64,000 nucleotides of DNA from an uncultured Thalassotalea sp. Its GTDB lineage: Bacteria > Pseudomonadota > Gammaproteobacteria > Enterobacterales > Alteromonadaceae. The notes below the pieces were generated by a model. It was given only the letters and a program-made list of their open reading frames with translations, ran no database searches and was not told the origin of the DNA. Position numbers and translations under genes: made by a program. The DNA lies in assembly GCA_947502355.1 (NCBI GenBank), contig CANMZP010000008.1, forward strand, positions 91,799-155,798, read 5' to 3'. Below, piece by piece: positions 36,647-45,344 of this stretch. How positions within the stretch are numbered: position 1 is the stretch's first letter; each line of letters begins with the position of its first letter.

Positions 36647-36991
36647 ATGTCTTCAGATAAATTTGGTACGAGTGCCAGCTATAAGCGCAAAGAGCAGGGC
36701 TATCGTGATCAAGCGTTAAAACTATTTCCATGGATTTGCGGTCGCTGTGCACGAGAATTTGTATATTCCAATATTCGTGAACTGACCGTTCATCATGTTG
36801 ACCATGATCACACCAATAACCCAAGTGATGGTAGCAACTGGGAGCTATTGTGTATTTACTGTCATGATAATGAACACGCTAAATACACGGATCAAGAGCA
36901 ATACACCCGGGAAGTAACGGCTGGTGATAACAACCAAGATACCGCGACTTATAACCCGTTTGCCGATTTAAAATCGTTGCTTAAAAAGTAG
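36647..36991 (+). CDS. yajD: YajD-like HNH nuclease
   Basis: This 114-residue protein has the HNH fold of YajD: 'CGRCAREF' and 'CIYCHDNEHAKY' supply two CxxC zinc pairs, and 'LTVHHVDHDHTNNPSDGSNWELLC' the His/Asn catalytic core. Its cellular role is not known. It is a lone gene with a convergent Nudix gene 18 bases downstream. Start codon ATG 36647 follows 'gggataagat'. Confidence 0.9.
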   Translation: MSSDKFGTSASYKRKEQGYRDQALKLFPWICGRCAREFVYSNIRELTVHHVDHDHTNNPSDGSNWELLCIYCHDNEHAKYTDQEQYTREVTAGDNNQDTATYNPFADLKSLLKK

Positions 36992-37009
36992 TAACTTCGG
37001 CATTTCGTG

Positions 37010-37525
37010 TTACAGCCGCTCTTCAACGATGCGTTTTAATAGATAGGTCTCTCGTTCAATCGATAGGCCTTTTTTGTCACTGCTGGCTAAGGTTTGTTCA
37101 TTATGTGCAATGGCTTGATGAATGTTCATCCATACCGGTAACATGCCATTTTGCATTTCATGTGGCTCAAATTCAGGGGCAAGTTGCTCTTCATCGATGC
37201 TACACACATAACAAAAAGATTCCATGTGCATAATGGCAAAGTCATCTTTATACCAAGGACGGAATTCCTCGTATACACCAAACGCTTCAATGTTCTGAAT
37301 GTTTTGCGCACCCGTTTCTTCTTTTAATTCACGAATAAGGCCGGATAATTTATCTTCGCCTTCGTCAATTCCACCCCCAGGCAGGGTATAATCATCATAA
37401 CGCTCGGTATATAGCAATAAGATATCCTCACCATGTAACACGATACCGCGTGTTGCTTGTCGGATAAACGTAGGTAAAGAGAGGTCGGTAACTTGTGGAT
37501 GAACCGTGGATTTTAATAAACGCAT
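37010..37525 (-). CDS. Nudix hydrolase
   Basis: The Nudix box 'GGGIDEGEDKLSGLIRELKEETG' (positions 37296-37379 region) has all conserved residues (GX5EX7REXXEEXG, with the motif here shown in parts: 'GGGIDEGED' and 'RELKEETG'). Such enzymes hydrolyse nucleoside-diphosphate-linked compounds. From ATG 37525 ('MRLLKSTVHPQ') the protein has 171 residues; an upstream TTG at 37597 would add 24 unlikely residues. The N-terminal 'RQATRGIVLHGEDILLLYTERYDDYTLPGG' is typical. Substrate unknown. Confidence 0.88.
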   Translation of the reverse strand: MRLLKSTVHPQVTDLSLPTFIRQATRGIVLHGEDILLLYTERYDDYTLPGGGIDEGEDKLSGLIRELKEETGAQNIQNIEAFGVYEEFRPWYKDDFAIMHMESFCYVCSIDEEQLAPEFEPHEMQNGMLPVWMNIHQAIAHNEQTLASSDKKGLSIERETYLLKRIVEERL

Positions 37526-37655
37526 GCCTTGGAAATTTTTCCTTGGGTTGTAAAAGGCGCAATAATAGCAGTTTGATTGAAAAATTGCCTTTACCAAATG
37601 TTAATGTTGTTAACAGGTTGTTTGTATGTGCGTCTAGCCGTGAGGTCATCTGAAA

Positions 37656-38366
37656 ATGCAGCGTTGTCGACTCGATAGATTCATTAGTGCTCAGTTAAAT
37701 ATAAGTCGTCGTGATGTGCGCTTAATACTCGCTCAAAGCCGGGTGTTGGTGGATGGAAACATTGCGAGAGATATTAGTCAAATTGTGGATAAATTTTCCA
37801 CCATTGTCGTTGATGGCAACACCATTGTGCAATATCAACGTCGTTATATTATGTTGCACAAGCCCATAGGGGTGGTGAGTGCAACGGTTGATGACAAGCA
37901 CAAAACCGTGTTGGATTTAATTGACCCAATACAATGCCCTGAAAAAGACGACTTGCACATTGCCGGAAGGCTTGATTTAAATACGTCGGGCTTGGTGCTA
38001 TTGACCAATGACAGTCAATGGTCTGAGGCGCTCTCGCATCCAGATAAAAAGGTAGAGAAGCACTACATTGTCACCTTACAAAATCCATTAACACCTGAGT
38101 ATATAAGCGCATTTGCTCAGGGGATGCATTTTGCCTATGAAGACATTGTTACCAAACCGGCCAAACTCGAAATTTTGGAGCAACATATTGCCAAAGTGTC
38201 GTTAATCGAGGGGCGTTATCACCAGATCAAACGCATGTTTGGTCGGTTTCGAAATCCGGTAATTGGCTTGCATCGTCAGCAAATTGGTAAATTACGGCTC
38301 GATAATGACCTAAAACCGGGGATGTATAGACAATTATTAACGTGTGAAGTGAACAATATGGTGTAA
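37656..38366 (+). CDS. rsuA: RsuA-family 16S rRNA pseudouridine synthase
   Basis: The 236-residue protein has an N-terminal S4 domain ('RCRLDRFISAQLNISRRDVRLIL', 'SRVLVDG') and the catalytic 'AGRLDLNTSGLVLLTND' with its Asp, then 'EGRYHQIKRMFGRF', the RsuA/RluB/E/F group motif. RsuA makes pseudouridine 516 in 16S rRNA; a paralogue of this group cannot be excluded. It is 33 bases upstream of a DUF3622 gene on the same strand. Confidence 0.87.
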   Translation: MQRCRLDRFISAQLNISRRDVRLILAQSRVLVDGNIARDISQIVDKFSTIVVDGNTIVQYQRRYIMLHKPIGVVSATVDDKHKTVLDLIDPIQCPEKDDLHIAGRLDLNTSGLVLLTNDSQWSEALSHPDKKVEKHYIVTLQNPLTPEYISAFAQGMHFAYEDIVTKPAKLEILEQHIAKVSLIEGRYHQIKRMFGRFRNPVIGLHRQQIGKLRLDNDLKPGMYRQLLTCEVNNMV

Positions 38367-38399
38367 AATAGAGACAATTGAATCATATAAGAGTCCTTC

Positions 38400-38966
38400 A
38401 TGAGTAAATCCCCAAAGTATACCTATCGAGTTGTTGAAAAGCGCAATAAAACCTGGACGGCTGAAATTCAACGCCAAGCTACGGCTCGCAAAAAAATTGT
38501 TTCTAAGCGTCAAGCGGGTTTTGAAACCGAAGCCCAAGGCATTGAGTGGGCAGAGCAAGAGCTTGTCTCAATTTTAGAAAACCATAAAGCCAAAAACCAA
38601 CGCCAGAATGAACAACGCTTAGCGTCGTATCAGCAAAAGCAGGCGGAAGTTGCACAAGCTGCTGAAAGTGCCGAAGTATCTGACGTTGCAGAGGAAGAGC
38701 AAGTGGACCTGAGTGCAAAAGCATCATCAACCGAAACGGCTTCACAAGCAGATGATGACAGTGAACTTGTTGGCAAGCCTATGTTTGATTTTGAAATGGC
38801 CCTTGAGCAAGAAGAAGTCGAGGAAAAGCCGAAAAAGGTAAAACGCAAGCACCTGAAAAAAGCAGAACAGGAAAGCGTACAAGAAGCAAAAGACGTTGAA
38901 CCCGATCCAAGCCAAACAACCGTTGATGGCAGTGACGAAGTAAACGACATTTACCTTAAAAAATAA
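38400..38966 (+). CDS. DUF3622-family protein with acidic coiled C-terminus
   Basis: The 188-residue protein opens with 'KYTYRVVEKRNKTWTAEIQRQATARKKIVSKRQAGFETEAQGIEWAEQEL', the DUF3622 domain of Vibrio/Shewanella proteins. The rest is low-complexity, Glu/Ala/Lys-rich and probably disordered or coiled. Function is unknown. It lies 33 bases after rsuA, so it may share its transcript, and is closed by a strong terminator. Confidence 0.82.
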   Translation: MSKSPKYTYRVVEKRNKTWTAEIQRQATARKKIVSKRQAGFETEAQGIEWAEQELVSILENHKAKNQRQNEQRLASYQQKQAEVAQAAESAEVSDVAEEEQVDLSAKASSTETASQADDDSELVGKPMFDFEMALEQEEVEEKPKKVKRKHLKKAEQESVQEAKDVEPDPSQTTVDGSDEVNDIYLKK

Positions 38967-39008
38967 GTCGGGACTAATACACCAGAGTATAACCTACCCG
39001 TTATATCG

Positions 39009-39045
39009 AAAAAGGTTAGCAACGCTGTTGCTAACCTTTTTTTCG
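39009..39045 (+). terminator. Strong terminator after the DUF3622 gene
   Basis: A 15-bp stem (39009-39023 with 39027-39041, core GGTTAGCAAC/GTTGCTAACC) with a three-base loop ends in a run of seven T. This is one of the clearest rho-independent terminators in the window. Confidence 0.92.
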
Positions 39046-39189
39046 TTTTATGCTAGAAGTTTACTTTAAATGCCATAACCGAACGACTCGTCTTTCATGA
39101 CAAAGCGGCATTCAGCAATGCCTTTCGACGCTGGACCGGGATTTCTCCCAGTGTTTATTGTAAGCCGAATCGAAGTTAATCCAGAGCCT

Positions 39190-39825
39190 TTACTCTGCTG
39201 AGGTATTTGATATGGCGCGATTAAACTTTGGCAAAATATCGGTGTTATAAACAACTTCTACTGGCTTTTTCCCTCTGGCTTTCCAAACCGTGTCTTCGTC
39301 AAACACATAGTTTAATTGAAAGTCGCTGCGAGAACGTAAATACATTACTTCGGTGCGCATATTATCTAAAATGATAGGGTTATTAGTTTCATCATTGCGG
39401 TAATAGGCTAATACGATATGTTGCTCTACAAAAGGAGAAGCCATTGAGCCTATTTCTTTAATGTCAGCATGGATCAGTTTAAAGCGCTCTTTTGGGATGC
39501 CCATTTTAATTAAAATATCTCGTTTTAAAAACGCATAATCTTCACAATCACCTCTACCGTTGGCAATTACTTCACTTGGCGATGCCCAGTAATCATCTAC
39601 ACCGTATTGGGTAATATCGTTGGCATATTCAATTTGACTATTGACTGAAAGGTTAACTTGGGCGAGCGCTTTACGCACCTGGGAATAATCATTTATATCG
39701 GCAATGGTACCGTATTCAATTGGTTGTTGGTTTGTCGGGGTATTTGGGATGTTTACCAAGGTTGTTTGTTGGGCACAACCACCAAGACTTAAAAGTATTA
39801 CTATACCAAACACTTTGCCTTTCAT
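39190..39825 (-). CDS. LapG-like transglutaminase-type cysteine peptidase, lipoprotein
   Basis: The 211-residue protein has a lipoprotein signal ('SLGGC' lipobox) and the bacterial transglutaminase-like cysteine proteinase (BTLCP) core: Cys in 'NGRGDCEDYAFLKRDILI', His in 'EQHIVLAYY', Asp in 'IILDNMR'. LapG-type enzymes cut adhesins at the cell surface when c-di-GMP is low. No LapD or adhesin gene is nearby, so the target is open. ATG 39825 has GAGGTGG upstream; the in-frame GTG 39834 is not preferred. Confidence 0.82.
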   Translation of the reverse strand: MKGKVFGIVILLSLGGCAQQTTLVNIPNTPTNQQPIEYGTIADINDYSQVRKALAQVNLSVNSQIEYANDITQYGVDDYWASPSEVIANGRGDCEDYAFLKRDILIKMGIPKERFKLIHADIKEIGSMASPFVEQHIVLAYYRNDETNNPIILDNMRTEVMYLRSRSDFQLNYVFDEDTVWKARGKKPVEVVYNTDILPKFNRAISNTSAE

Positions 39826-40141
39826 AACAACCACCTCTACATTTACTTCAAAGATAATTCAGCTAAGGTGCTAAATTCGAAGCAATATTAACGTTTTTGC
39901 AACTTGGATCCTGTAGGCAATTGTTGATAAATGTACGTTTTTTGAGCGCTGCTTGCCGGTGTTGAGGCTGGAAAATATACTTGTTACTTTGAAGTGATTG
40001 ATTTATCGGTTTTTTCTTTTGACTTTCTCTAAATTAATGCCGTTTGCGGCTTTACATTTTAAAATGTTTGTTGAAAAGATGTTAACAGTATATAACCCAT
40101 TAAAAGGGCTGTATGGCGCATTAAATACTGAGTAAATAGAC
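39826..40141. other. 316-base gene-free region
   Basis: No credible ORF. It must hold the promoter of the LapG-like gene near its left end. The only structure I see is the perfect 14-bp palindrome ACATTTTAAAATGT at 40054-40067, which could be an operator or just AT-rich chance. Confidence 0.6.
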
Positions 40142-40648
40142 TTAATAAATATCTTTTATAAATTCTTTCTGGGTAAGATAAAGACGCAGTTCAAATTCAA
40201 GTTGGTGGTAGTCAGGCAGCATATGCTCGCATAATTTATAGAAGGGCTTATTGTGTTCTTTCTCTTTTAAATGGGCTAATTCATGTACCACAATCATCGA
40301 CAAAAAAGCTTCCGGTACGCGCTTGAACATGGCCGCTATGCGGATTTCATTTTTACTGGTTATTTTTTTACCGTGTACCTTCGATACATAGGTGTGTAAG
40401 CCCAATGCATTGTTAATGACATGAATTTTATTATCGAAGCACACCTTGCTAAGGGGATCGGATTTTTTTAGGTAGCGGTTTTTTAACTGTAAGGTAAATT
40501 CTCTCAGCTCTTTGTCATTTCTAATGACATGCGCCGTTGGGTATTTTTTAAGTAAAAAGTCGCCTAGCTGGTTGTTGTCGATTAATTGACTGACTTTGTC
40601 TTTGATGGCTTGTGGATAAGCGGATAAATATTTTAACGGTGCTGACAT
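40142..40648 (-). CDS. YgjP-like zinc metallopeptidase
   Basis: This 168-residue soluble protein carries 'VVHELAHLKEKEHNKPFYKLCEHMLPDYH', the HExxH plus downstream His of the YgjP/DUF45 family. Such proteins are related to SprT and WLM peptidases; the target is unknown. No signal peptide. The DNA after its start is AT-rich with a UUCG terminator of the next operon on the same strand just upstream. Confidence 0.85.
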   Translation of the reverse strand: MSAPLKYLSAYPQAIKDKVSQLIDNNQLGDFLLKKYPTAHVIRNDKELREFTLQLKNRYLKKSDPLSKVCFDNKIHVINNALGLHTYVSKVHGKKITSKNEIRIAAMFKRVPEAFLSMIVVHELAHLKEKEHNKPFYKLCEHMLPDYHQLEFELRLYLTQKEFIKDIY

Positions 40649-40763
40649 ATCGGGTTTCTAACTCATTTGAAGAGGGCCATCTTAGCATATTCTGCGTATT
40701 CAATAAAAAGTGCCATTAAAAAAATACAAAGACCGTATATGACAATAAAAAGGCAGTAAAAAA

Positions 40764-40792
40764 GGCAATAAAAAACGGACCGAAGTCCGTTT
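40764..40792 (-). terminator. UUCG-loop terminator after the DUF6702/M1 operon
   Basis: In the minus direction the stem AAACGGAC/GTCCGTTT (40792-40785 with 40780-40773) closes the extra-stable TTCG tetraloop and is followed by a T-rich tail. Confidence 0.85.
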
Positions 40793-40829
40793 AATTCTTT
40801 TTAGCATGAAGCTAACTTATTGGATACGT

Positions 40830-41363
40830 TTACTTAGCGTCTAAAGTAATTAATTGCCATTCATCATCTAAGCTCAAACGTACCGAACGGGTTTCACCAT
40901 TATGTTGTACGTTTATCTGGTTTATTTGCCCAGGCCAAACATCTTGTAAGGCGCGCATTTGTAAATATACGCCCTTAATTTCGGCTGGTTGAGCAATTTC
41001 CTGATACACCCAAAAGAACTTACCTTCGACTTCAAAACCAACGCGGCCTAACGGTAATAATGTTTTATTTTCGTCGGCCAGTCTGAATTGCTTATGAATA
41101 TACTCAGCAAAATCTTGCTGAGTTTGTTCGTCTTTAATGATATCAACGCGTTTTGCCATTAAATCGGCTAGAGCATGCTCTGCATCGTGAACATAAAAGC
41201 GGTGCGATACCTCGATATTGCCACTGCGATCATTAAACAATACCGTGCTGTATGCTTCTTTTTGCTGATGGGCATGGCCAATAGTACTAACACCTAGGGC
41301 TAACATCAGAGCGACGCCGATTTTTAATATCAGGCTCGGTAATAAACGCGTTAAACTTGTCAT
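40830..41363 (-). CDS. DUF6702-like exported protein
   Basis: This 177-residue protein has a signal peptide ending near 'IGHA-HQQKEAYS'. 'YSTVLFNDRSGNIEVSHRFYVHDAEHALADL' and 'WVYQEIAQPAEIKGVYLQMRAL' fit DUF6702 proteins, which often sit next to M1 peptidase genes. Function is unknown. ATG 41363 is 6 bases after the stop codon of the M1 gene, so the pair is an operon. The histidine residues could bind metal, but this is speculation. Confidence 0.75.
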   Translation of the reverse strand: MTSLTRLLPSLILKIGVALMLALGVSTIGHAHQQKEAYSTVLFNDRSGNIEVSHRFYVHDAEHALADLMAKRVDIIKDEQTQQDFAEYIHKQFRLADENKTLLPLGRVGFEVEGKFFWVYQEIAQPAEIKGVYLQMRALQDVWPGQINQINVQHNGETRSVRLSLDDEWQLITLDAK

Positions 41364-41369
41364 CAATTA

Positions 41370-43826
41370 CTACTTCTTATAAAACGTTTCTTTGGTTTCT
41401 TTAAGTTCGGCTTTGCTGTCGTGCATGATATCACGACGTTCCCACTTCTTGTTATCCTTCTTCTTGAAGGCTTCAATGCGAGAGTCAATGATACGACGTG
41501 GGTAGTAGTTGTTTTCTACATCGACGTCTGCCGTTTCCCAATGAGGGTCAACGGTTACTGACGCAATGACCTTGTCTTTATCCGTTACAATAAGTTTGCT
41601 AACGGCTTTTGGTGAACGACGCCAGATTTCTGCTGGAATGTTCATTTCCTGACGTGAACCATCGGTAAATTCGATATCCAATAAGATAGGCATGACCAAA
41701 CCACCAAGGTTTGAGAAGTCCATTACATAGTAATTTTTATCTTCTTCAAGCGCTCGTTTGAGTGCTTTGCGTTCCCAAGGTTTTAACTTAGCAAGGGTAC
41801 TCTTGTACTGATTACGCTCTTTGTTGGTTACCGTGAAACGATCATTCTCATCATGATAATCACGTACATCTGAGTTTAACTCAACCCAGGTTTTATCGCC
41901 TTGAGCTTTGTTACGGTCAACAAATAATGAACTTGGTTTTTCATTAAATTCATTGCGACGACGTTCAAAATCAATATCAGGGTTTTTGGTATCTAAACGC
42001 AGTTTGTATACTTTATCTAATGAAATATCAACGTGATCTGTGGTGTAAAACCAGCCGTAGAAGAACCAGTCTAAATCAACACCTGATGCTTCTTCCATGG
42101 TACGGAAAAAATCAGACGGGGTAGGGCGTTTGTTCATCCAACGTGTTGAGTATTCTTTGAACGCGAAATCGAATAAATCACGACCTAAGATCACTTCACG
42201 AAGAATATTTAAGGCAACAGCAGGCTTTGTGTAAGCATTAGGACCAAGCTTTAGAACACTGTCTGATTGCGTCATTACTGGTACTTGCACATTAGAGCGC
42301 ATGTAAGAAGTAATATCGCGTGGCTCAACACCCCAAGGAATCGTCGGATCCCACTCACGACCGGCAACACCGTCAAGGAAACTGTTTAGGCCTTCATCCA
42401 TCCACGTCCATTGACGCTCATCTGAGTTAACAATCATTGGGAAATAGTTATGACCCACTTCGTGGATAACAACGCCAATTAAAAAACGTTTCTCGGCTAA
42501 TGTATAAGTACGAGTTCCGTCTTCGTGTAATGTTGTACGAGGACCATTAAAGCTGATCATTGGGTATTCCATACCACCAACAGGGCCGTTTACACTAATG
42601 GCCACCGGGTATGGGTAATCAAAGGTAAAACGTCCGTAAACGTCCATGGTTTGAATAACCGACTCCGTTGAGTATTTCTTCCATAAATCACCACCTTCTT
42701 TCGGGTAGTAAGACATGGCCATAACCAATTCTTGGTCACTGTCTTTTTGCTCGTAGCCCTTAGCATCCCACATAAATTTACGTGATGAAGACCAGGCAAA
42801 GTCACGTACATTTTTGGCTTTAAAGTGCCATGTTTTGGTTTTATTAGTACCCGCTTTCTCGTTTTCTAACGCTTCTTCTGCCGTAACAACCATTACGGGA
42901 CGTTTGGCATCTTCCGCTTGCTTTAAGCGTTTAAGTTGCGTTTTAGTTAATACGTTTTTCGGGTTTTGCAATTCACCGGTTGAGGCAACAATGTGATCGG
43001 CTGGTACCGTCATGCTCACATCGTAATCACCAAACTCTAGGGTAAACTCACCCCGGCCCAAGAATTCTTTGTTATGCCATGCTTCGTAATCTGAAAAAGC
43101 GGCAACGCGAGGGAACCATTGTGCTAATAAGAAAATATCGTTACCACCTTCTCTTGCATCATCTGGGAAGTGCTCGTAACCTGAACGGGCTGAAACGGCA
43201 TTTTCTTCCAAAATGTTGTAGGCAAAATCAAGCTTAAAGGTAACGCTTTGTCCAGATTTTAACGGCTTAGCTAGGTCAATACGTGCTTGAGCACCAACTA
43301 GGGTAAAACGTAGCTCTTTGCCTTTTTTATCGGTTACTTTTGATAAGTCATAACCAATTTCATTATCCGCGTAGTACTGCTGGCGACGCAATTCACCAAA
43401 GCTTAACTTGGCAGAGCTATCACCCGATACTTTGGTTGTTGTAGGGCCACGACGACCTAAACCACCAAAATCACCACTTAACTCGGCAATTGAATCAGCT
43501 TTAAAACGGTTCTGTTCAAGCTGTAACCACAAATACTTTAAGGTATATGGAGAGTTATTTTTATACGTAATGGTTTCCTGTGCTTCTAAGCGGCGCTTGT
43601 CTTCATCAAGTACCACATTGATTTTATAATCAACCTGTTGTTGCCAGTATTCTTTGCCTGGCTCTCCGGCTGCGTTACGGTAATCATTAGGGGTAGGAAG
43701 GATCTCTTCCATTTGTCGAAACTTATCTTCAAAATCGCCTTTGGTTTGTTTTACTGCTGAGGCGGAGGCAGGATTAGCAATTACAACAGCAAGGAAGGCT
43801 GTTGACAACAATGCTTTTAACTTCAT
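41370..43826 (-). CDS. M1-family metallopeptidase (large, exported)
   Basis: The 818-residue protein has a signal peptide ('LSTAFLAVVIANPASA-SAV'). The zinc site is 'VVIHEVGHNYFPMIVNSDERQWTWMDEG', i.e. HExxH with the third-ligand glutamate 18 residues later, as in M1 peptidases. 'GPVGGMEYPMISF' replaces the classical GAMEN exopeptidase loop, so aminopeptidase activity may be unusual. It is in an operon with a DUF6702-like gene. It should act in the periplasm. Confidence 0.9.
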   Translation of the reverse strand: MKLKALLSTAFLAVVIANPASASAVKQTKGDFEDKFRQMEEILPTPNDYRNAAGEPGKEYWQQQVDYKINVVLDEDKRRLEAQETITYKNNSPYTLKYLWLQLEQNRFKADSIAELSGDFGGLGRRGPTTTKVSGDSSAKLSFGELRRQQYYADNEIGYDLSKVTDKKGKELRFTLVGAQARIDLAKPLKSGQSVTFKLDFAYNILEENAVSARSGYEHFPDDAREGGNDIFLLAQWFPRVAAFSDYEAWHNKEFLGRGEFTLEFGDYDVSMTVPADHIVASTGELQNPKNVLTKTQLKRLKQAEDAKRPVMVVTAEEALENEKAGTNKTKTWHFKAKNVRDFAWSSSRKFMWDAKGYEQKDSDQELVMAMSYYPKEGGDLWKKYSTESVIQTMDVYGRFTFDYPYPVAISVNGPVGGMEYPMISFNGPRTTLHEDGTRTYTLAEKRFLIGVVIHEVGHNYFPMIVNSDERQWTWMDEGLNSFLDGVAGREWDPTIPWGVEPRDITSYMRSNVQVPVMTQSDSVLKLGPNAYTKPAVALNILREVILGRDLFDFAFKEYSTRWMNKRPTPSDFFRTMEEASGVDLDWFFYGWFYTTDHVDISLDKVYKLRLDTKNPDIDFERRRNEFNEKPSSLFVDRNKAQGDKTWVELNSDVRDYHDENDRFTVTNKERNQYKSTLAKLKPWERKALKRALEEDKNYYVMDFSNLGGLVMPILLDIEFTDGSRQEMNIPAEIWRRSPKAVSKLIVTDKDKVIASVTVDPHWETADVDVENNYYPRRIIDSRIEAFKKKDNKKWERRDIMHDSKAELKETKETFYKK

Positions 43827-44038
43827 GGTTAGTCCTTTGGTGGTTTTAATTGTCGACCTTAATGCACAGATAGGTCGCTTATAATGGCAGGCAATGTAAA
43901 GTGGTGTGGGAGAATAGTCAATCGAGATAGGATTAAGCTACTTATATCTGCGACAAGTAACTAAATTGTAAAACATAACGTGCAGCCACCTTGGGTGTGG
44001 GACACCTAAAGTGGCTATACAAGGCTTTCTAATAAACG

Positions 44039-45208
44039 TTAACCGAATATAGATCGCATTAAAGAAATGGCTTTATCTACGGGTTTGCCATCTTTCACAC
44101 TATTAACCAATGAATTGCGCATATCCAGTAAATATTCTGGGATATCATCTCCGGCCAAGGCTTTATCAACAATCGACTCTGCCGATTCCTTGGTACGTTT
44201 AACCGTGCGACTTACACCAATCTTCACTTTCTTAGGCTTGTCACGCATACGCAAATAGTTAGAATTTTGAGCCATGGACTCATCAGCAAAGAAGAATAAG
44301 TCAGCTAGGATGGCACGATTATTCCAAAGCATTAATTCGTCCTCATCACTTGGCTCGGCTTGCTTAAACCAGGTGCAAGACTGAATGGTCATGATCAACT
44401 CTTCCCAGTAAGCAGCGAAGTCCTGATTATTAAATTTGGTAATGTTTAAACCCTGACAAACATTGCTTAACTTGTTGTTGGTTAGCGCCACAAATTGATC
44501 TGGACGGCGCATTGCCAATAAGCGAGTCGCGGCCATTAGTGGTGCTTTTTCGCCTTCGGCTAATTCGGCAAAAATATTGATGTAACTGGTTACGAAAGCT
44601 TGGTAGTTCTCATAACTTACTTCGCCTTCGAATGGAATATGAGCAAGGGCTTCATCAAATTTTTCTGGGTTGCTGCTTAGTAAACTATGGAAGGTTTTAG
44701 CACCCTTGGTTGAGCCAAACCACTCAACGTCGAAAGTATAAATGCTCACATCGTGCATGGCACCATGCTTACCTGCAACCGTTAAACGATCTTCTTCTAT
44801 CATTTCACTGAACGTTTTGGTTTTCAGTTCATTTACGTAGGTTAACAAAGATAAACGCTCTTCAAGCGCCTGTAGTTGGCCATTCTCTTTAATGAAGTTA
44901 GCAAAGATTGGCCATGGTGCAATGCGCATCATCTTTAACTGGCAAACCGAAATACCCGATTCTAACGTTTCTTGCAGTTTTTTTAGCGGTCTTAATTGTG
45001 CAGGCTCTAATAAGTCCATGTTGACTTTGTGCTTACAGAGGTGATGTAACTCCTTACACCAGCTTAAAAAATCTTCAGGACGATTTTCAACTTTTACCGC
45101 CATTAAATTCAAGGCCAAGTCGGCCACGTATTGTAAAGCATTTTCATAAATTGCATGCTCAGTATGAGCAAGAGACATTTGTGCAGGAGAGGTAAGCAAT
45201 TTTCTCAT
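44039..45208 (-). CDS. Conserved protein of unknown function, 389 residues
   Basis: I do not recognise a domain. The protein is soluble, mostly helical by appearance, with no signal peptide. Striking stretches are 'LLAMRRPDQFVALTNNKLSNVCQGLNI' and a basic patch near the C-terminus ('RMRDKPKKVKIGVSRTVKRTKESAES'), which could bind nucleic acid. Similar length proteins with such a middle segment occur in helper or defence-like contexts, but nothing around supports that here. It stands alone, and an imperfect hairpin (AGCCAC/GTGGCT, ~43984-44016) lies downstream. Confidence 0.6.
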   Translation of the reverse strand: MRKLLTSPAQMSLAHTEHAIYENALQYVADLALNLMAVKVENRPEDFLSWCKELHHLCKHKVNMDLLEPAQLRPLKKLQETLESGISVCQLKMMRIAPWPIFANFIKENGQLQALEERLSLLTYVNELKTKTFSEMIEEDRLTVAGKHGAMHDVSIYTFDVEWFGSTKGAKTFHSLLSSNPEKFDEALAHIPFEGEVSYENYQAFVTSYINIFAELAEGEKAPLMAATRLLAMRRPDQFVALTNNKLSNVCQGLNITKFNNQDFAAYWEELIMTIQSCTWFKQAEPSDEDELMLWNNRAILADLFFFADESMAQNSNYLRMRDKPKKVKIGVSRTVKRTKESAESIVDKALAGDDIPEYLLDMRNSLVNSVKDGKPVDKAISLMRSIFG

Positions 45209-45344
45209 AGGACCCGATTAACTCCATATTTGAGGAAGACGAAATGGAGAGAGGATGATACTGGAATGGCCAATCTAAACAAGAGAAATGCTGTAGTGAA
45301 TTGTTAAAATGTTTGTTGGTTAAATGTTAAATGTTGGTATTTTA

